A stretch of 64,000 nucleotides of DNA from the NCBI GenBank assembly GCA_028710525.1, contig JAQTTY010000008.1, forward strand, positions 88,136-152,135, read 5' to 3'. Positions 31,392 through 40,868 of this stretch are shown piece after piece (positions within the stretch are counted from its first letter, which is position 1; each line of letters opens with the position of its first letter). The translations under genes were made by a program, and so were the position numbers. Origin of the DNA: Gallionella sp. (GTDB lineage Bacteria; Pseudomonadota; Gammaproteobacteria; Burkholderiales; Gallionellaceae). The notes beneath the pieces are model-generated. The model did not search any database. It saw only the letters and a program-made list of their open reading frames with translations, and had not been told where the DNA came from.

Positions 31392-32052
31392 GCTGAGCAC
31401 CCCGCACATCTTGTTTTGTTGCCAGACGCATAAAGTCATGCGTGAAGTTCTCAAGCTCAGTCGTGCGCAACTTCAGGTTGCGTAAAAAATAGTTGTAGCT
31501 CAACACCGCTGGCAGTGCCGTCGCAATACCAATCGCGGTTGCTATGAGCGCCTCGCCTATAGGGCCGGCCACCACATCCAAGGAGGCCGCGCCGCTTTGC
31601 CCTATATTCTGCAGCGCATGCATGATGCCCCATACAGTGCCAAACAAGCCGACGAAAGGGGCTGTAGAGCCTATTGTCGCTAGCTCTGCGAGACCCCGCT
31701 CGTGATAGCGTTTGATATTCTCCATCTGTTGTCGCAATAGCCGTTCCAATACGTCTTGCGGCGCGCCGGAGTGCAATAGATCCTGACTCGTAGAGCTCAA
31801 AACATTGATTTCGGCGAAACCGGCCTGTGCAAGTTTCGCCACATCTCCAAAGCCTTGTGTGGCAATTTCTTCACCCTCCCGCCAGTCACGTGCGCCCCAG
31901 AACTTGTCATGAAATGCACGATTCAATTTCTTGTCCTGCACCTGACGCCATAGTTTAAAGAGTGCGATAGTCCACGTGACCACAGACAGTGACAGTAGTA
32001 TCACCAGCGTTGCAGCCACAATCGACGAGTCGACAGCAAAAAGTTCGTTCAT
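31378..32052 (-). CDS. exbB: ExbB/TolQ-family MotA-like proton channel
   Basis: ELATIGSTAPFVGLFGTVWGIMHALQNIG, GPIGEALIATAIGIATALPAVLSYN. Confidence 0.94.
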   Translation of the reverse strand: MNELFAVDSSIVAATLVILLSLSVVTWTIALFKLWRQVQDKKLNRAFHDKFWGARDWREGEEIATQGFGDVAKLAQAGFAEINVLSSTSQDLLHSGAPQDVLERLLRQQMENIKRYHERGLAELATIGSTAPFVGLFGTVWGIMHALQNIGQSGAASLDVVAGPIGEALIATAIGIATALPAVLSYNYFLRNLKLRTTELENFTHDFMRLATKQDVRGAQHGGQ

Positions 32053-32765
32053 ATTTCCTTGTCCTGTAATGAGAAGTTAATCGGCACCTTGAACCACTTG
32101 GTGACAGGGTGACCTGCATGACGTGCGGGAATAAAGCGCCACCCCTTAACAGTTTGTAGCGCAGCGTTATCGAACGATTCCCGCCCACTAGAGTTGAGCA
32201 CCTCAATCAAGCCACAAGTACCTTCCGCGAGCACCTGGACATTCAAAATTACGCGTCCCTCCCACCCCCAGCGCCTTGCGACAGAGGGATAAGGGGGCCT
32301 TGGGTTGTTGAGATAATCCGCTTTGAAATCTGGTTCGGTATCGGCCATTGCCGCTGTTGCTATCTTTGTTACCGGCACATCATCCGGCGCGTGAGCGGTA
32401 TCTGGTGTGCCTGGTTTGTCAACTACCGGCACGCTCGCTACCGCAGTGTCTGCAAGATCTCGGACTATGGGCATAACGCGCGCTGTTTTTATTCTTTCCT
32501 GCTTAGGGCTAGGTTCGACTGGAGAAACCAGAGGCTGCGCTTGCGCAATTTCGGCCTGCCGGATGGCGACAGAGACCGACATTTCATTCAGCGCTACCCT
32601 TGGTGGTTCTGAGCGCAGCAGGAATGGAAAAAAGGCAGCGATATGCATCAAGATGACTATGGTCAGCACAAGTAATCGCTCATAGTGAGGTGGCGGATTA
32701 AGTTGCACAGCAGGGAAACTCGCGTGCAATAGCAATGGGGTATCCATCGAAATCTCGTTCGACAT
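32049..32765 (-). CDS. tonB: Energy transducer TonB
   Basis: N-terminal TM, Pro-rich region, YLNNPRPPYPSVARRWGWEGRVILNVQVLAEGTCGLIEVLNSSGRESFDNAALQTVKGWRF. ORF extends to 32855; ATG at 32765 preferred. Confidence 0.93.
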   Translation of the reverse strand: MSNEISMDTPLLLHASFPAVQLNPPPHYERLLVLTIVILMHIAAFFPFLLRSEPPRVALNEMSVSVAIRQAEIAQAQPLVSPVEPSPKQERIKTARVMPIVRDLADTAVASVPVVDKPGTPDTAHAPDDVPVTKIATAAMADTEPDFKADYLNNPRPPYPSVARRWGWEGRVILNVQVLAEGTCGLIEVLNSSGRESFDNAALQTVKGWRFIPARHAGHPVTKWFKVPINFSLQDKEI

Positions 32766-32773
32766 GCTCACAC

Positions 32774-33436
32774 TCAGAGTGCTAATAGAATTCTGCGCAG
32801 CCCCAATACGATAAGTACCAGTGCTGCCCCCCAACGTATCCAACGCGTGATCCATGCTCGGTTATCGCGCAGATGCTTACCAAACAGGCTTATGAGTGGC
32901 AACAGTATCAATAACGGTGTGAGTGCCGCCCCTAGTCCGAATACCACACCGTTAGCCATCCCAAATTTGACACTGCCTGCGGCGGCACAGACAGCTAAAA
33001 GCGAGGCCAAAGGCGCACAAGGTGTCAGGCTCAAGGAAAAACCCAATACCAAAGGTGGCGTACTCCCAGCACTTCGTGCCACTCCGCACGGCGCATGCGC
33101 CTGACTAGAACGAAGTAACCACATGCCCGCCGCAATTGAGGAAAAACCAATGACAGCGTTGCCGAAACCACTTTGCATGGCGTGTGACAGCCATACACCA
33201 GCGCCACCCGCTATGGCCCCCAGCAAACTATAGGCAAACACACGCCCCGTCACGAACATGCCTGTATCACGCAGTGCCTGTAGTTGCGATCCTCCCCTGC
33301 CCAATATCCATGTTCCCATGAAAGGTAGACAGGTTGCGGTGCAAGCAGTCAGCCCCAGTGACACACCTAATAGCCATATTGCAAACAGCGTAGTCTCTTT
33401 GGGTAAGAGTTCTGGATTAAGGAACGCATCCATCAC
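32774..33436 (-). CDS. TauE/SafE- or CcdA-like membrane protein
   Basis: Multi-TM with LGLTACTATCLPFMGTWILGRGG and GFSLSLTPCAPLASLLAVCAAAGS Cys/Pro motifs. Confidence 0.72.
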   Translation of the reverse strand: MMDAFLNPELLPKETTLFAIWLLGVSLGLTACTATCLPFMGTWILGRGGSQLQALRDTGMFVTGRVFAYSLLGAIAGGAGVWLSHAMQSGFGNAVIGFSSIAAGMWLLRSSQAHAPCGVARSAGSTPPLVLGFSLSLTPCAPLASLLAVCAAAGSVKFGMANGVVFGLGAALTPLLILLPLISLFGKHLRDNRAWITRWIRWGAALVLIVLGLRRILLAL

Positions 33437-34527
33437 TTTTCTGCCTTAACTGGTTTAAGCCAGATGACGCCCCCTTTGGGCAACCCTTCGGGGCTCTCTT
33501 TTTTAACCCGCTTCTTGTAGTACTCGCGTGACGAACCAAATAGTTTCAAACCGAAGAACTTGATTTGAATCACATCATCATCTGGGCAATATTCTGCACA
33601 GCGTCCGCACAGCGTGCAGTCCTCATGAAATGCCTGTTTGCCATGTTCGCGAGCGATCTCATGGATATCCATCGGACATGCCTTTTCACAGACACCACAT
33701 TTTTCGCATTTTTCATGTTGCCGCTTCACCAGACGCATAGGCGAGAGTTTTTGAAACATTGCATTCCATGACAATAGCGGGCAAATACGGCAGAAAGGTT
33801 GCCTTGCAGCTAAGGCTGCGATGATCATGAAACCGAATAAGGCATTGCCTGCCGCCCCTAGAAAGAAGTTGATGCCCGTTGAGGTCCGCAGTGCGATTTG
33901 TTCTGCATCTGCAGTCAGCAATGTCGTTGCCAATCGAGAGGGACAGACCTGACAGTAAGGATCACCCAACTCATTCGATGCCACACCCATACCCGCTAGC
34001 AAGGGCAGCCCCAACACCAGCACCAACAACATAAGCCACTTCACAGGACGTACCCTGCCAATGTTATTTGGTTCGAATTGATGCAGAGGTCGACCTAATC
34101 GACGACCAATACGGAATAATAGTTCCTGCACTGTTCCAAGTGGGCAGACCCAGCCGCAGAACGCTTTGTTGAGAAAGACAAAGAACATGAAGAAAACGCC
34201 AACTGACATCAGAGTCGGGATAAAAACTTTAAGCGTAATGTCCTTAGCTTTAGTCAGCGCCTCACCGATGCGGTGGTGCAACTGATGTTGCGTGACAATC
34301 AAAATGCAGTGGTCACCGGTTTGCTTGTCAAAAGCACACGACAACGACGGCAAAGCCTGGGAAAGTCTATCGACTGTGTAGGTGCCCAGTAGGGCACCGC
34401 CATACACGGTAACAAACAACATAATGATTTGAACTGTGAAACGGAATCGCCCCAGCGTTGGGAATATGTTCTTGAGCACGTTATGCCTCCCCGTTATTTT
34501 TAGGTTCAACTGCGGGTGACACCACAT
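33433..34527 (-). CDS. NapH/MauN-like membrane polyferredoxin
   Basis: CGWVCPLGTVQELLFRIGRR, CRICPLLSWNAMFQ, CEKCGVCEKACPMDI, CTLCGRCAEYCPDDDVIQI; multiple TMs. Confidence 0.85.
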   Translation of the reverse strand: MWCHPQLNLKITGRHNVLKNIFPTLGRFRFTVQIIMLFVTVYGGALLGTYTVDRLSQALPSLSCAFDKQTGDHCILIVTQHQLHHRIGEALTKAKDITLKVFIPTLMSVGVFFMFFVFLNKAFCGWVCPLGTVQELLFRIGRRLGRPLHQFEPNNIGRVRPVKWLMLLVLVLGLPLLAGMGVASNELGDPYCQVCPSRLATTLLTADAEQIALRTSTGINFFLGAAGNALFGFMIIAALAARQPFCRICPLLSWNAMFQKLSPMRLVKRQHEKCEKCGVCEKACPMDIHEIAREHGKQAFHEDCTLCGRCAEYCPDDDVIQIKFFGLKLFGSSREYYKKRVKKESPEGLPKGGVIWLKPVKAEK

Positions 34528-35422
34528 TCTCTTTTCGTGTGTTCTTGCGCTGCCTCAATAACGGCATCGCACCTAGCATGCCTAAGAATGTAAACCCCAA
34601 GCCCAAGGCCACACTGCGTTGGTCGTACGCATCAGGTCCATAACTGCTGTTGAAACTGCTCAGATAGTGTTTTCCTTCCGCTTCGAATTCGCTAGCAAGT
34701 ACAAAATCTGCACCTCGTCGTCCATGGTTATGTTCACCTGAATCAGGCTTCTCTTTATCCGCCGCGAAGTCATCAGGCACATGCAGACTGACTATCCCGA
34801 GTGCGTCACTTAGAAGTTCAAGCTTGGTGCCATTTGAAGTATTCAACTGCAATTTCTGGCCTGATAGCGACAGCCCTTTAAACCTCACCAAAAACTTCCA
34901 ATCTTCGTTAGCGCGATACCGAGAATGCTCGCGTGGAAAGGGTTGCGGAATGATTTCCAACTCAGCCTTCTGTTGCATGAACATCGCAGTAGGATTCTTG
35001 CCCCCTCTGTCGCTGAAGTAGTACACCGTATTTGCGACTTTTACGAAATCAGGCTGATCCTCACGTGCAGTTATCCAATGAAATCCCCCAGTTTCAGACT
35101 TATCCAAGTTTGCGGAAGTAAAACCCAGTGGTAGTTGCCTGTGTCCATGCGCGTCCGTCAGGTCATTTGAATATGCATCCACTGAGCGCACGCTGATATT
35201 TTTGGGTTCCATTGCCGGAACCGCTTTTTCACTTCGTTCACGGCTCATCCTTACCCTTAACATCGGATAGCTTGTCCAGAATTTGGGCTGCTCATCTGAG
35301 CTTTCATGCTCCGCATGAGAACTGTGTGACAGAGCATTCGGGGGAGTTTCAGCGTACGCGGCTATTGCATAACCGCTTCCTAGAAGCAAATATATGCCCA
35401 GTATCGATGCAATCTTCATCAT
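34481..35422 (-). CDS. Secreted/membrane-anchored protein, possibly related to DUF4198-type periplasmic metal-uptake proteins
   Basis: Signal peptide, His-rich stretches (HSSHAEHESSDEQ, DSGEHNHGRRGADF), C-terminal TM. ATG at 35422 preceded by GGGGAGGAC. Confidence 0.55.
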   Translation of the reverse strand: MMKIASILGIYLLLGSGYAIAAYAETPPNALSHSSHAEHESSDEQPKFWTSYPMLRVRMSRERSEKAVPAMEPKNISVRSVDAYSNDLTDAHGHRQLPLGFTSANLDKSETGGFHWITAREDQPDFVKVANTVYYFSDRGGKNPTAMFMQQKAELEIIPQPFPREHSRYRANEDWKFLVRFKGLSLSGQKLQLNTSNGTKLELLSDALGIVSLHVPDDFAADKEKPDSGEHNHGRRGADFVLASEFEAEGKHYLSSFNSSYGPDAYDQRSVALGLGFTFLGMLGAMPLLRQRKNTRKENVVSPAVEPKNNGEA

Positions 35423-35433
35423 GTCCTCCCCAA

Positions 35434-37686
35434 TCAGAATTTGACCGTTAAGCCAGCCGTCCAAACGCGTCCACCGTTAACAGTGATAGAGGGATCATTG
35501 GCGTTGTATACCCCATCACCATTGCTATCCGAACCACCGCGTATCGTGGTGTAGTAGAAACGGTTAAAGATATTGTCCACACGGGCGAACAATGAAATTT
35601 TGTTACCGCCGGATGATTTAATCTCATAATTTGTAGCAAGATTGGCAACCGAACGACCACCCACCCACACGACATTAACTTCGTCGGCAAAGATGCCGGA
35701 TTGAGCATTGACTTCAGCAGTGAATGACCATGCCTCGGTCGCACGGTAACGTGAGCTCAAGTTAATCTTGTGCTTAGGAGAACGTGGCACGATATTGCCG
35801 GTGTTGTTGTATAGCTTGGAAGGTAACGGCGTTCCGCGAGGTCCCATCGCCATCCAGTAACTGTCATTTCGTGTGAACACCGCATTCAGATAGGTGTATG
35901 CGATATCCCCTGACCAGGTCTGCTTGGCATCCGTCTTGATCGCAACTTCAGCGCCCCGATTCCTGACTCCGCCGATGTTCTGATACTGTTCAATGCCAGC
36001 CAATGCAGGTGTAGTTTGATATTGACCACCAGTATTCAAAATGAAGTTCTTGCGGTCTATCTGATAAATCGCCACATCAGTATCGAGCTCAATTCCAAGT
36101 AGTTCACCTTTACTACGCAGACCGATTTCTTGATTGAAAGCTCGCTCTGGGGTCAAGTTCGGATTCGACAAAACTGCACCAGTAGGGGTGATGGTGCTAC
36201 CGTAAAGTTGCGTTGCTGTAGGCACACGGAAGCCAGTTGATAAGTTGCTATAAACCTCGTGCTTAGGCGACAACATATAGTTACCTCCCAATCGTTCGGA
36301 CCACACGCGGAAAGTCTTATCCCCACCAGCAATCTTGCCTGGTGCAGGGGGCAGGAAGCTCAGATATCCGGCCTTGATCTCGTCATAGCGCGTATTCAAA
36401 GTCAAAGTCAACGGTGTGCTGGCTTGCCACTTCAGTTCGCCGTACAAACCCTTGGTATTGGTACTGGTCGTATTGTCTGCAGACACACCGCCCGCCGTTG
36501 TTGCAGCAGTTGGCACCGAGATTGGTGCACCGCTGGCGCTGTAGGTGACCAGTGTGGTCGTTCTAGATCTATCGGTATCGGTGCGCAGATCCAGTCCAGC
36601 CATCAGGCCGACCACCTCTCCGCCTTTTCGCCACTCTGATTTCAACCCTTGTTGTACCTGATTGCCATCTATCGAATTCGCATAGACATCCTTGAATAAA
36701 GCCATATTGCTGGCGGCGGCCGTCCCATTCAGCGGAGCACCAGTTGCCGTACGCAATGTTCCGCTGGGGTTAGATTTATAAGCCGTATGATCGGTATATT
36801 GATAGACAGCAATCATCAGATTGCTGTCTACGCCCAGCTCCTTGTTGTAGTTCAGATTCAGCTTACCCAGATTGACATCGTACATACGCGCATAGTCCTT
36901 ACCGCCGCCAAAACTTTGCGGGTCTATCGCGGCATTGGTTACGCCGGTCACCGTGCCATGACTATCCTTGTTGCGCGCTGCTTGCTCGAATCCAAAGGAG
37001 AGGTCACTGGTCTCATCGATCAAGTATTGCAACTTGCCATTCAGATAGTGTCGGTAATAGTTACACTGGTCGCAGAAATCATCCGCGTATGCGGTACTAG
37101 TCTGTACATGGCCCAACCAATTGCCTTGGGCAAAGCCCACCCGCGCCAGATTCTTGTTGTAGTTGAAGCTACCCTTCTCGACGCTCGCTGTTACACCGAC
37201 CATCTTTGCACCACGCTTGGTAGTGATGATTACCGCACCGGATAGTGCATCTTCTCCGAATAGATATGAGGCGCCGCCCTTGATTACTTTGATGGAATCG
37301 ATGTTGTCCAAATCAATATTGACGCGACCATTTCGTTCATTCACCGGCACGCCATCTATGACTATCGCAACACCAGGTTTTTCGCCCATATAACGTTGAG
37401 CTTCCACTCCACGTAACATGATCTTGACCGAGTCGCCGCTTTGTAATTCGGCTGTCACACCTGGAATCGCCTCAAGAACATCAATGATGTTCTTGCCATG
37501 GGCATCATCCACTTGTTGACCACTGATGTTGCCTACATTACTTGCCTCACCTCGTTTGGAATCGAAACGATCATCTATCGTTGTTGATGTAACTTGCACT
37601 TCCTGCAACATGTCGTCAGTCGCATATGCGGACTGACTGATCGCCAACGTCAAAATGCTCAGTGCAAAATAGTTTCCTGCTTGCAT
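35434..37686 (-). CDS. TonB-dependent outer membrane receptor
   Basis: TDDMLQEVQVTST TonB box, plug domain (IDVLEAIPGVTAELQSGDSVKIMLRGVEAQ), beta-barrel, C-terminal VWTAGLTVKF. Confidence 0.95.
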   Translation of the reverse strand: MQAGNYFALSILTLAISQSAYATDDMLQEVQVTSTTIDDRFDSKRGEASNVGNISGQQVDDAHGKNIIDVLEAIPGVTAELQSGDSVKIMLRGVEAQRYMGEKPGVAIVIDGVPVNERNGRVNIDLDNIDSIKVIKGGASYLFGEDALSGAVIITTKRGAKMVGVTASVEKGSFNYNKNLARVGFAQGNWLGHVQTSTAYADDFCDQCNYYRHYLNGKLQYLIDETSDLSFGFEQAARNKDSHGTVTGVTNAAIDPQSFGGGKDYARMYDVNLGKLNLNYNKELGVDSNLMIAVYQYTDHTAYKSNPSGTLRTATGAPLNGTAAASNMALFKDVYANSIDGNQVQQGLKSEWRKGGEVVGLMAGLDLRTDTDRSRTTTLVTYSASGAPISVPTAATTAGGVSADNTTSTNTKGLYGELKWQASTPLTLTLNTRYDEIKAGYLSFLPPAPGKIAGGDKTFRVWSERLGGNYMLSPKHEVYSNLSTGFRVPTATQLYGSTITPTGAVLSNPNLTPERAFNQEIGLRSKGELLGIELDTDVAIYQIDRKNFILNTGGQYQTTPALAGIEQYQNIGGVRNRGAEVAIKTDAKQTWSGDIAYTYLNAVFTRNDSYWMAMGPRGTPLPSKLYNNTGNIVPRSPKHKINLSSRYRATEAWSFTAEVNAQSGIFADEVNVVWVGGRSVANLATNYEIKSSGGNKISLFARVDNIFNRFYYTTIRGGSDSNGDGVYNANDPSITVNGGRVWTAGLTVKF

Positions 37687-37751
37687 CTACTACTCCCCAT
37701 ATTTATCGTTTTTTTAACCGCACGAATTGTAGGGATGTAGCGCTGAGTTCG

Positions 37752-37790
37752 GAATGTGGCATATTGCCGCGCGACAATTTGCCGCATCAA
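37752..37790. promoter_or_regulatory. Tandem 15-bp palindrome, copy 1 (candidate operator upstream of the TonB receptor)
   Basis: GTGGCATATTGCCGC (37756-37770) abutting GCGACAATTTGCCGC (37771-37785); 70-100 bp upstream of the receptor start. Confidence 0.6.
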
Positions 37791-38133
37791 CCTTCAGATA
37801 AACTTATCAATCACACAGCCACCTAAGGACTTCTCAGTCACGTGTTCGGCATATCTCTGCAGTGTGTGCGGCTAATGGAAAATGTTGCCAAAGGTAATGC
37901 GCAACAAGGGAGAGGCAGACTAGTGCGGCGCAGCCGGACAAAACGAATAGCAGTGTTGACGTGCGTTTGCTGGAGTTATCTTTGCGCACGATTCCTCGGC
38001 GTAGAAATTGATGAGAGTTGCCTGTTGATGAAGGGCGATTCTTTCAGGAGAAGACCCAGCTGTTCAGGAGGAGACTGCGTCAGCCGTTCATCAACATGGC
38101 AGTACGGAATGTATAGGGAATATTCCGCGTGAG

Positions 38134-38172
38134 GAATGCGGCATATCGTCGCGCGACAAATTGTCGCAGCAA
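38134..38172. promoter_or_regulatory. Tandem 15-bp palindrome, copy 2
   Basis: GCGGCATATCGTCGC (38138-38152) abutting GCGACAAATTGTCGC (38153-38167; perfect inverted repeat around the centre base). Confidence 0.6.
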
Positions 38173-38264
38173 AAATGAGCTTTTAGGGTGGAGTTAGAGC
38201 CGCATACTCACCAACTAAAAAAGCTAGTGAGTATGGGTTTGTTACGCACTACCAATTGTGACGA

Positions 38265-38732
38265 TCAGATTGCGATAGCTTTGCATTCTTTGTAACACGC
38301 AGCACACGCCTCTCCGCATGCTTTGCATTCGGGATGTTTATCGGTCTTCTTGCATTCGTCCTCGCAATCCTTGCATGCATCCATAGCAACCTTGGCCAAC
38401 TGAGGAAGGTACTTGGATTCGGCTGCAGCCAATTGTTCGAGTGCGGTGCAAAGTGCCAATACTTGACTGGAGGATTTGGCACATGCTGCCATATCTTTGT
38501 CGCCTTGTCCCAGTAACACTATGCAGTGTTGCAAACAGATATTCGCTTTGAGTACACAGTCGGAAGCGACTTCGAGCAATTTTTCGTTGCGAGTTGATTT
38601 GTGATGGTGGTGATGCGACATATCCATACCCATGGGCATATCCTTCATGTCATGCTCTGAAGCGAAAGCTTTGCTTGTGGTTGCTGCCGCAAATAGCGAA
38701 GCTGCGCCTAATATCATTTCTCTACGGTTCAT
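38265..38732 (-). CDS. Tat-exported four-helix-bundle Cys-rich copper storage protein (Csp1-like)
   Basis: MNRREMILGAASLFAAATTSKAFA Tat-like signal, Met/His segment MKDMPMGMDMSHHHHH, Cys pattern CVLKANICLQHC / CKDCEDECKK / CKACGEACAACYKEC. Confidence 0.85.
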   Translation of the reverse strand: MNRREMILGAASLFAAATTSKAFASEHDMKDMPMGMDMSHHHHHKSTRNEKLLEVASDCVLKANICLQHCIVLLGQGDKDMAACAKSSSQVLALCTALEQLAAAESKYLPQLAKVAMDACKDCEDECKKTDKHPECKACGEACAACYKECKAIAI

Positions 38733-38837
38733 GATTTTTCCTAAAGTTTAGGTTAGTTAAAACAGATTTATCAGCGACGCCCGCTACTAATCGCGCTAGC
38801 TAAGCCATTCGCATCTAAATTCGACTTTGCGAATAAC

Positions 38838-38975
38838 TTACTTTGCCGTAGCAGGAGTCACAGGTGCACTAGTACTAGACTTACTTTGGTGCGGATGGCT
38901 TGAGTCACATGCAAAAACACTACCTGCAACAGTTACGCTGAATACCATCATCATGGTGATTACGATGTTCTTCAT
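38838..38975 (-). CDS. Small secreted protein (45 aa), not in the ORF track
   Basis: Reverse complement GGAGATAAATATG... encodes MKNIVITMMMVFSVTVAGSVFACDSSHPHQSKSSTSAPVTPATAK*; good Shine-Dalgarno, signal peptide. Confidence 0.65.
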   Translation of the reverse strand: MKNIVITMMMVFSVTVAGSVFACDSSHPHQSKSSTSAPVTPATAK

Positions 38976-39310
38976 ATTTATCTCCTAATCTTATCGAGTA
39001 AGCAAAAATAACTTCAACTGGCTCAGCTCGCAGGATTGAATCGTGCGCTTACTCTGATATTTTGGTCAAGGTTAGTGTTCTTGTTCAGGAAGAAAATCGG
39101 TACTATTTTGTAAAGTTGTACGTTACAAAGCTTCTACTTATTATGTCCACCATCCTATGGCAGATGTGGATTCCATAACAGTCGTACGACCACTCTGCAC
39201 CATCGGCAGCTATGGCCGAGGACCTGCCAGACTCTGCGTCGGCAAATGCGGTCGTTGGTGGTTTGCTATGTTTGGAGATAGGTTGGGACATTAATATGTC
39301 TGCTCTTTGC

Positions 39311-40726
39311 TCAAAGTGTCGGGCCACTAAACAGCGTGTTGTAGCTAGCCGACATTGTCGGGTATTCAATGCTCTGTACATGAAAGCTAAGCGGCGTAAC
39401 TCCTTTGGTGATGTTCTCACTCGGGGCTTTTACAAATACGGTAAAAGAAGCACCTCGCTCATGTGGAACGAATATGGTTTTTTCTGAGCCTATGATGAGC
39501 TGATCCTTTATGCCGCCCTCCGCAGATATGCGGATTTGCATATCCTTAGATGTCTTGTTAAGTAACTTGAATTCATATCGGTTCTGAATTGTGCCGTCGC
39601 TCATACGTACGAATGTGGGCTGGCGTTCCGGCCTGACAGTTAGTGTCAATGAGGTCATGTGAGTTAAGCCATAAACGATACCCATACACGAAGCTAGCAG
39701 AATGGCTGTATTAAACAAAACCATAGGATTTTGCAATCGACCTTTCCTAGGTTTACCTTCAATTTCATCAGACGATCCATAACGTATTAAACCGCGAGGC
39801 TTGTCGATTTTGTCCATCACAGAATTACATGCATCAATACACAAGCCACAGGTAATACAACCCAATTGATGGCCTTGGCGAATATCTACTCCCGTTGGGC
39901 AGACTTGGACACATTGGAAGCAGTCGATACAGTCACCTTGAGCTTTGATCGCATCATTACCCTTGCGCAATTTGCCACGTGGCTCGCCACGATGGATGTC
40001 GTAGATAGGCATGATGGTTTGTGTATCCGCCATGACAGACTGAAAGCGTGCATAGGGGCACATCCATTGGCACATCTGTTCGCGCATCAGCCCTGCATAA
40101 AGGTAGGTTCCTGTAATAACCAAGGCCAGCGTGACCCAACCAGCCTTCGATAATTGGAGATGAATCAGCTTGTTCCAGTAATCGAATGCATCGACAAACC
40201 AGATGGAAAAACTGATTGCTGTGAGCAGGGAAATGCCTAACCAGATGGCGTGTTTGGAAACTTTCTTTATGAGCTTGCCTGCACTCCACGGCGCTTCATC
40301 CAACTTTCGCCGCGCAGCAGTACTCCCTTCAACTTTCCCTTCTATCCATGTAAATAAGTCTACCCATGTCGACTGAAAGCAGAAGTAACCGCACCAAACG
40401 CGTGATGCGATGTTGGTTACCACGAACATGAGTACGGATCCTGCTATCGACAGCAACATCAACATCCATATATCGTCTGGCCAGATCGTCAGATTGAAGC
40501 AATGAAATTGACTATGTTCGATATCGATGATGATGGCTTGCCTGCCATCCCAGCGCAGATAGGGGAGTAATAAGAGCGGCAGCCATAAGGCGAGCTGCGC
40601 AAATGTTCTCAGCGACCGAAAAAAACCGGGCATGCGTTTGGCATGGATCGTTTTCTCTCCGATATTGACTGGGTATGACTCTAACTCTCGGTATAACTCT
40701 GTGACCGCGCCGACATCTTGTTGCAT
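39311..40726 (-). CDS. ccoG: Cytochrome c oxidase accessory protein CcoG (FixG/RdxA family)
   Basis: VWCGYFCFQSTWVDLFTWIEGKVEG, MCQWMCPYARFQSVMADTQTIMPIYD, GDCIDCFQCVQVCPTGVDIRQGHQLGCITCGLCIDACN. ORF opens at 40825; ATG at 40726 preferred. Confidence 0.93.
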   Translation of the reverse strand: MQQDVGAVTELYRELESYPVNIGEKTIHAKRMPGFFRSLRTFAQLALWLPLLLLPYLRWDGRQAIIIDIEHSQFHCFNLTIWPDDIWMLMLLSIAGSVLMFVVTNIASRVWCGYFCFQSTWVDLFTWIEGKVEGSTAARRKLDEAPWSAGKLIKKVSKHAIWLGISLLTAISFSIWFVDAFDYWNKLIHLQLSKAGWVTLALVITGTYLYAGLMREQMCQWMCPYARFQSVMADTQTIMPIYDIHRGEPRGKLRKGNDAIKAQGDCIDCFQCVQVCPTGVDIRQGHQLGCITCGLCIDACNSVMDKIDKPRGLIRYGSSDEIEGKPRKGRLQNPMVLFNTAILLASCMGIVYGLTHMTSLTLTVRPERQPTFVRMSDGTIQNRYEFKLLNKTSKDMQIRISAEGGIKDQLIIGSEKTIFVPHERGASFTVFVKAPSENITKGVTPLSFHVQSIEYPTMSASYNTLFSGPTL

Positions 40727-40868
40727 GTTGTCTCCATCCGATTTTGTACTTGCGTTCGAAACGCTGACGCATGGTAGAGAGTTGAGGGCAATAGTTACAG
40801 AATCAGAATTAGTTAAAAGGACCATATCAGATTCATAATCTGACCTTTGCTACGCAGGTGAAATTGAT

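Noticed and set aside
37842-38132. 96-aa plus-strand ORF between the two tandem palindromes
   Set aside because: Unusual composition, no recognisable domain or convincing ribosome-binding site; treated as non-coding.
39103-39487. Overlapping ORFs on both strands downstream of ccoG
   Set aside because: Neither has domain character and both partly overlap the ccoG 3' end.
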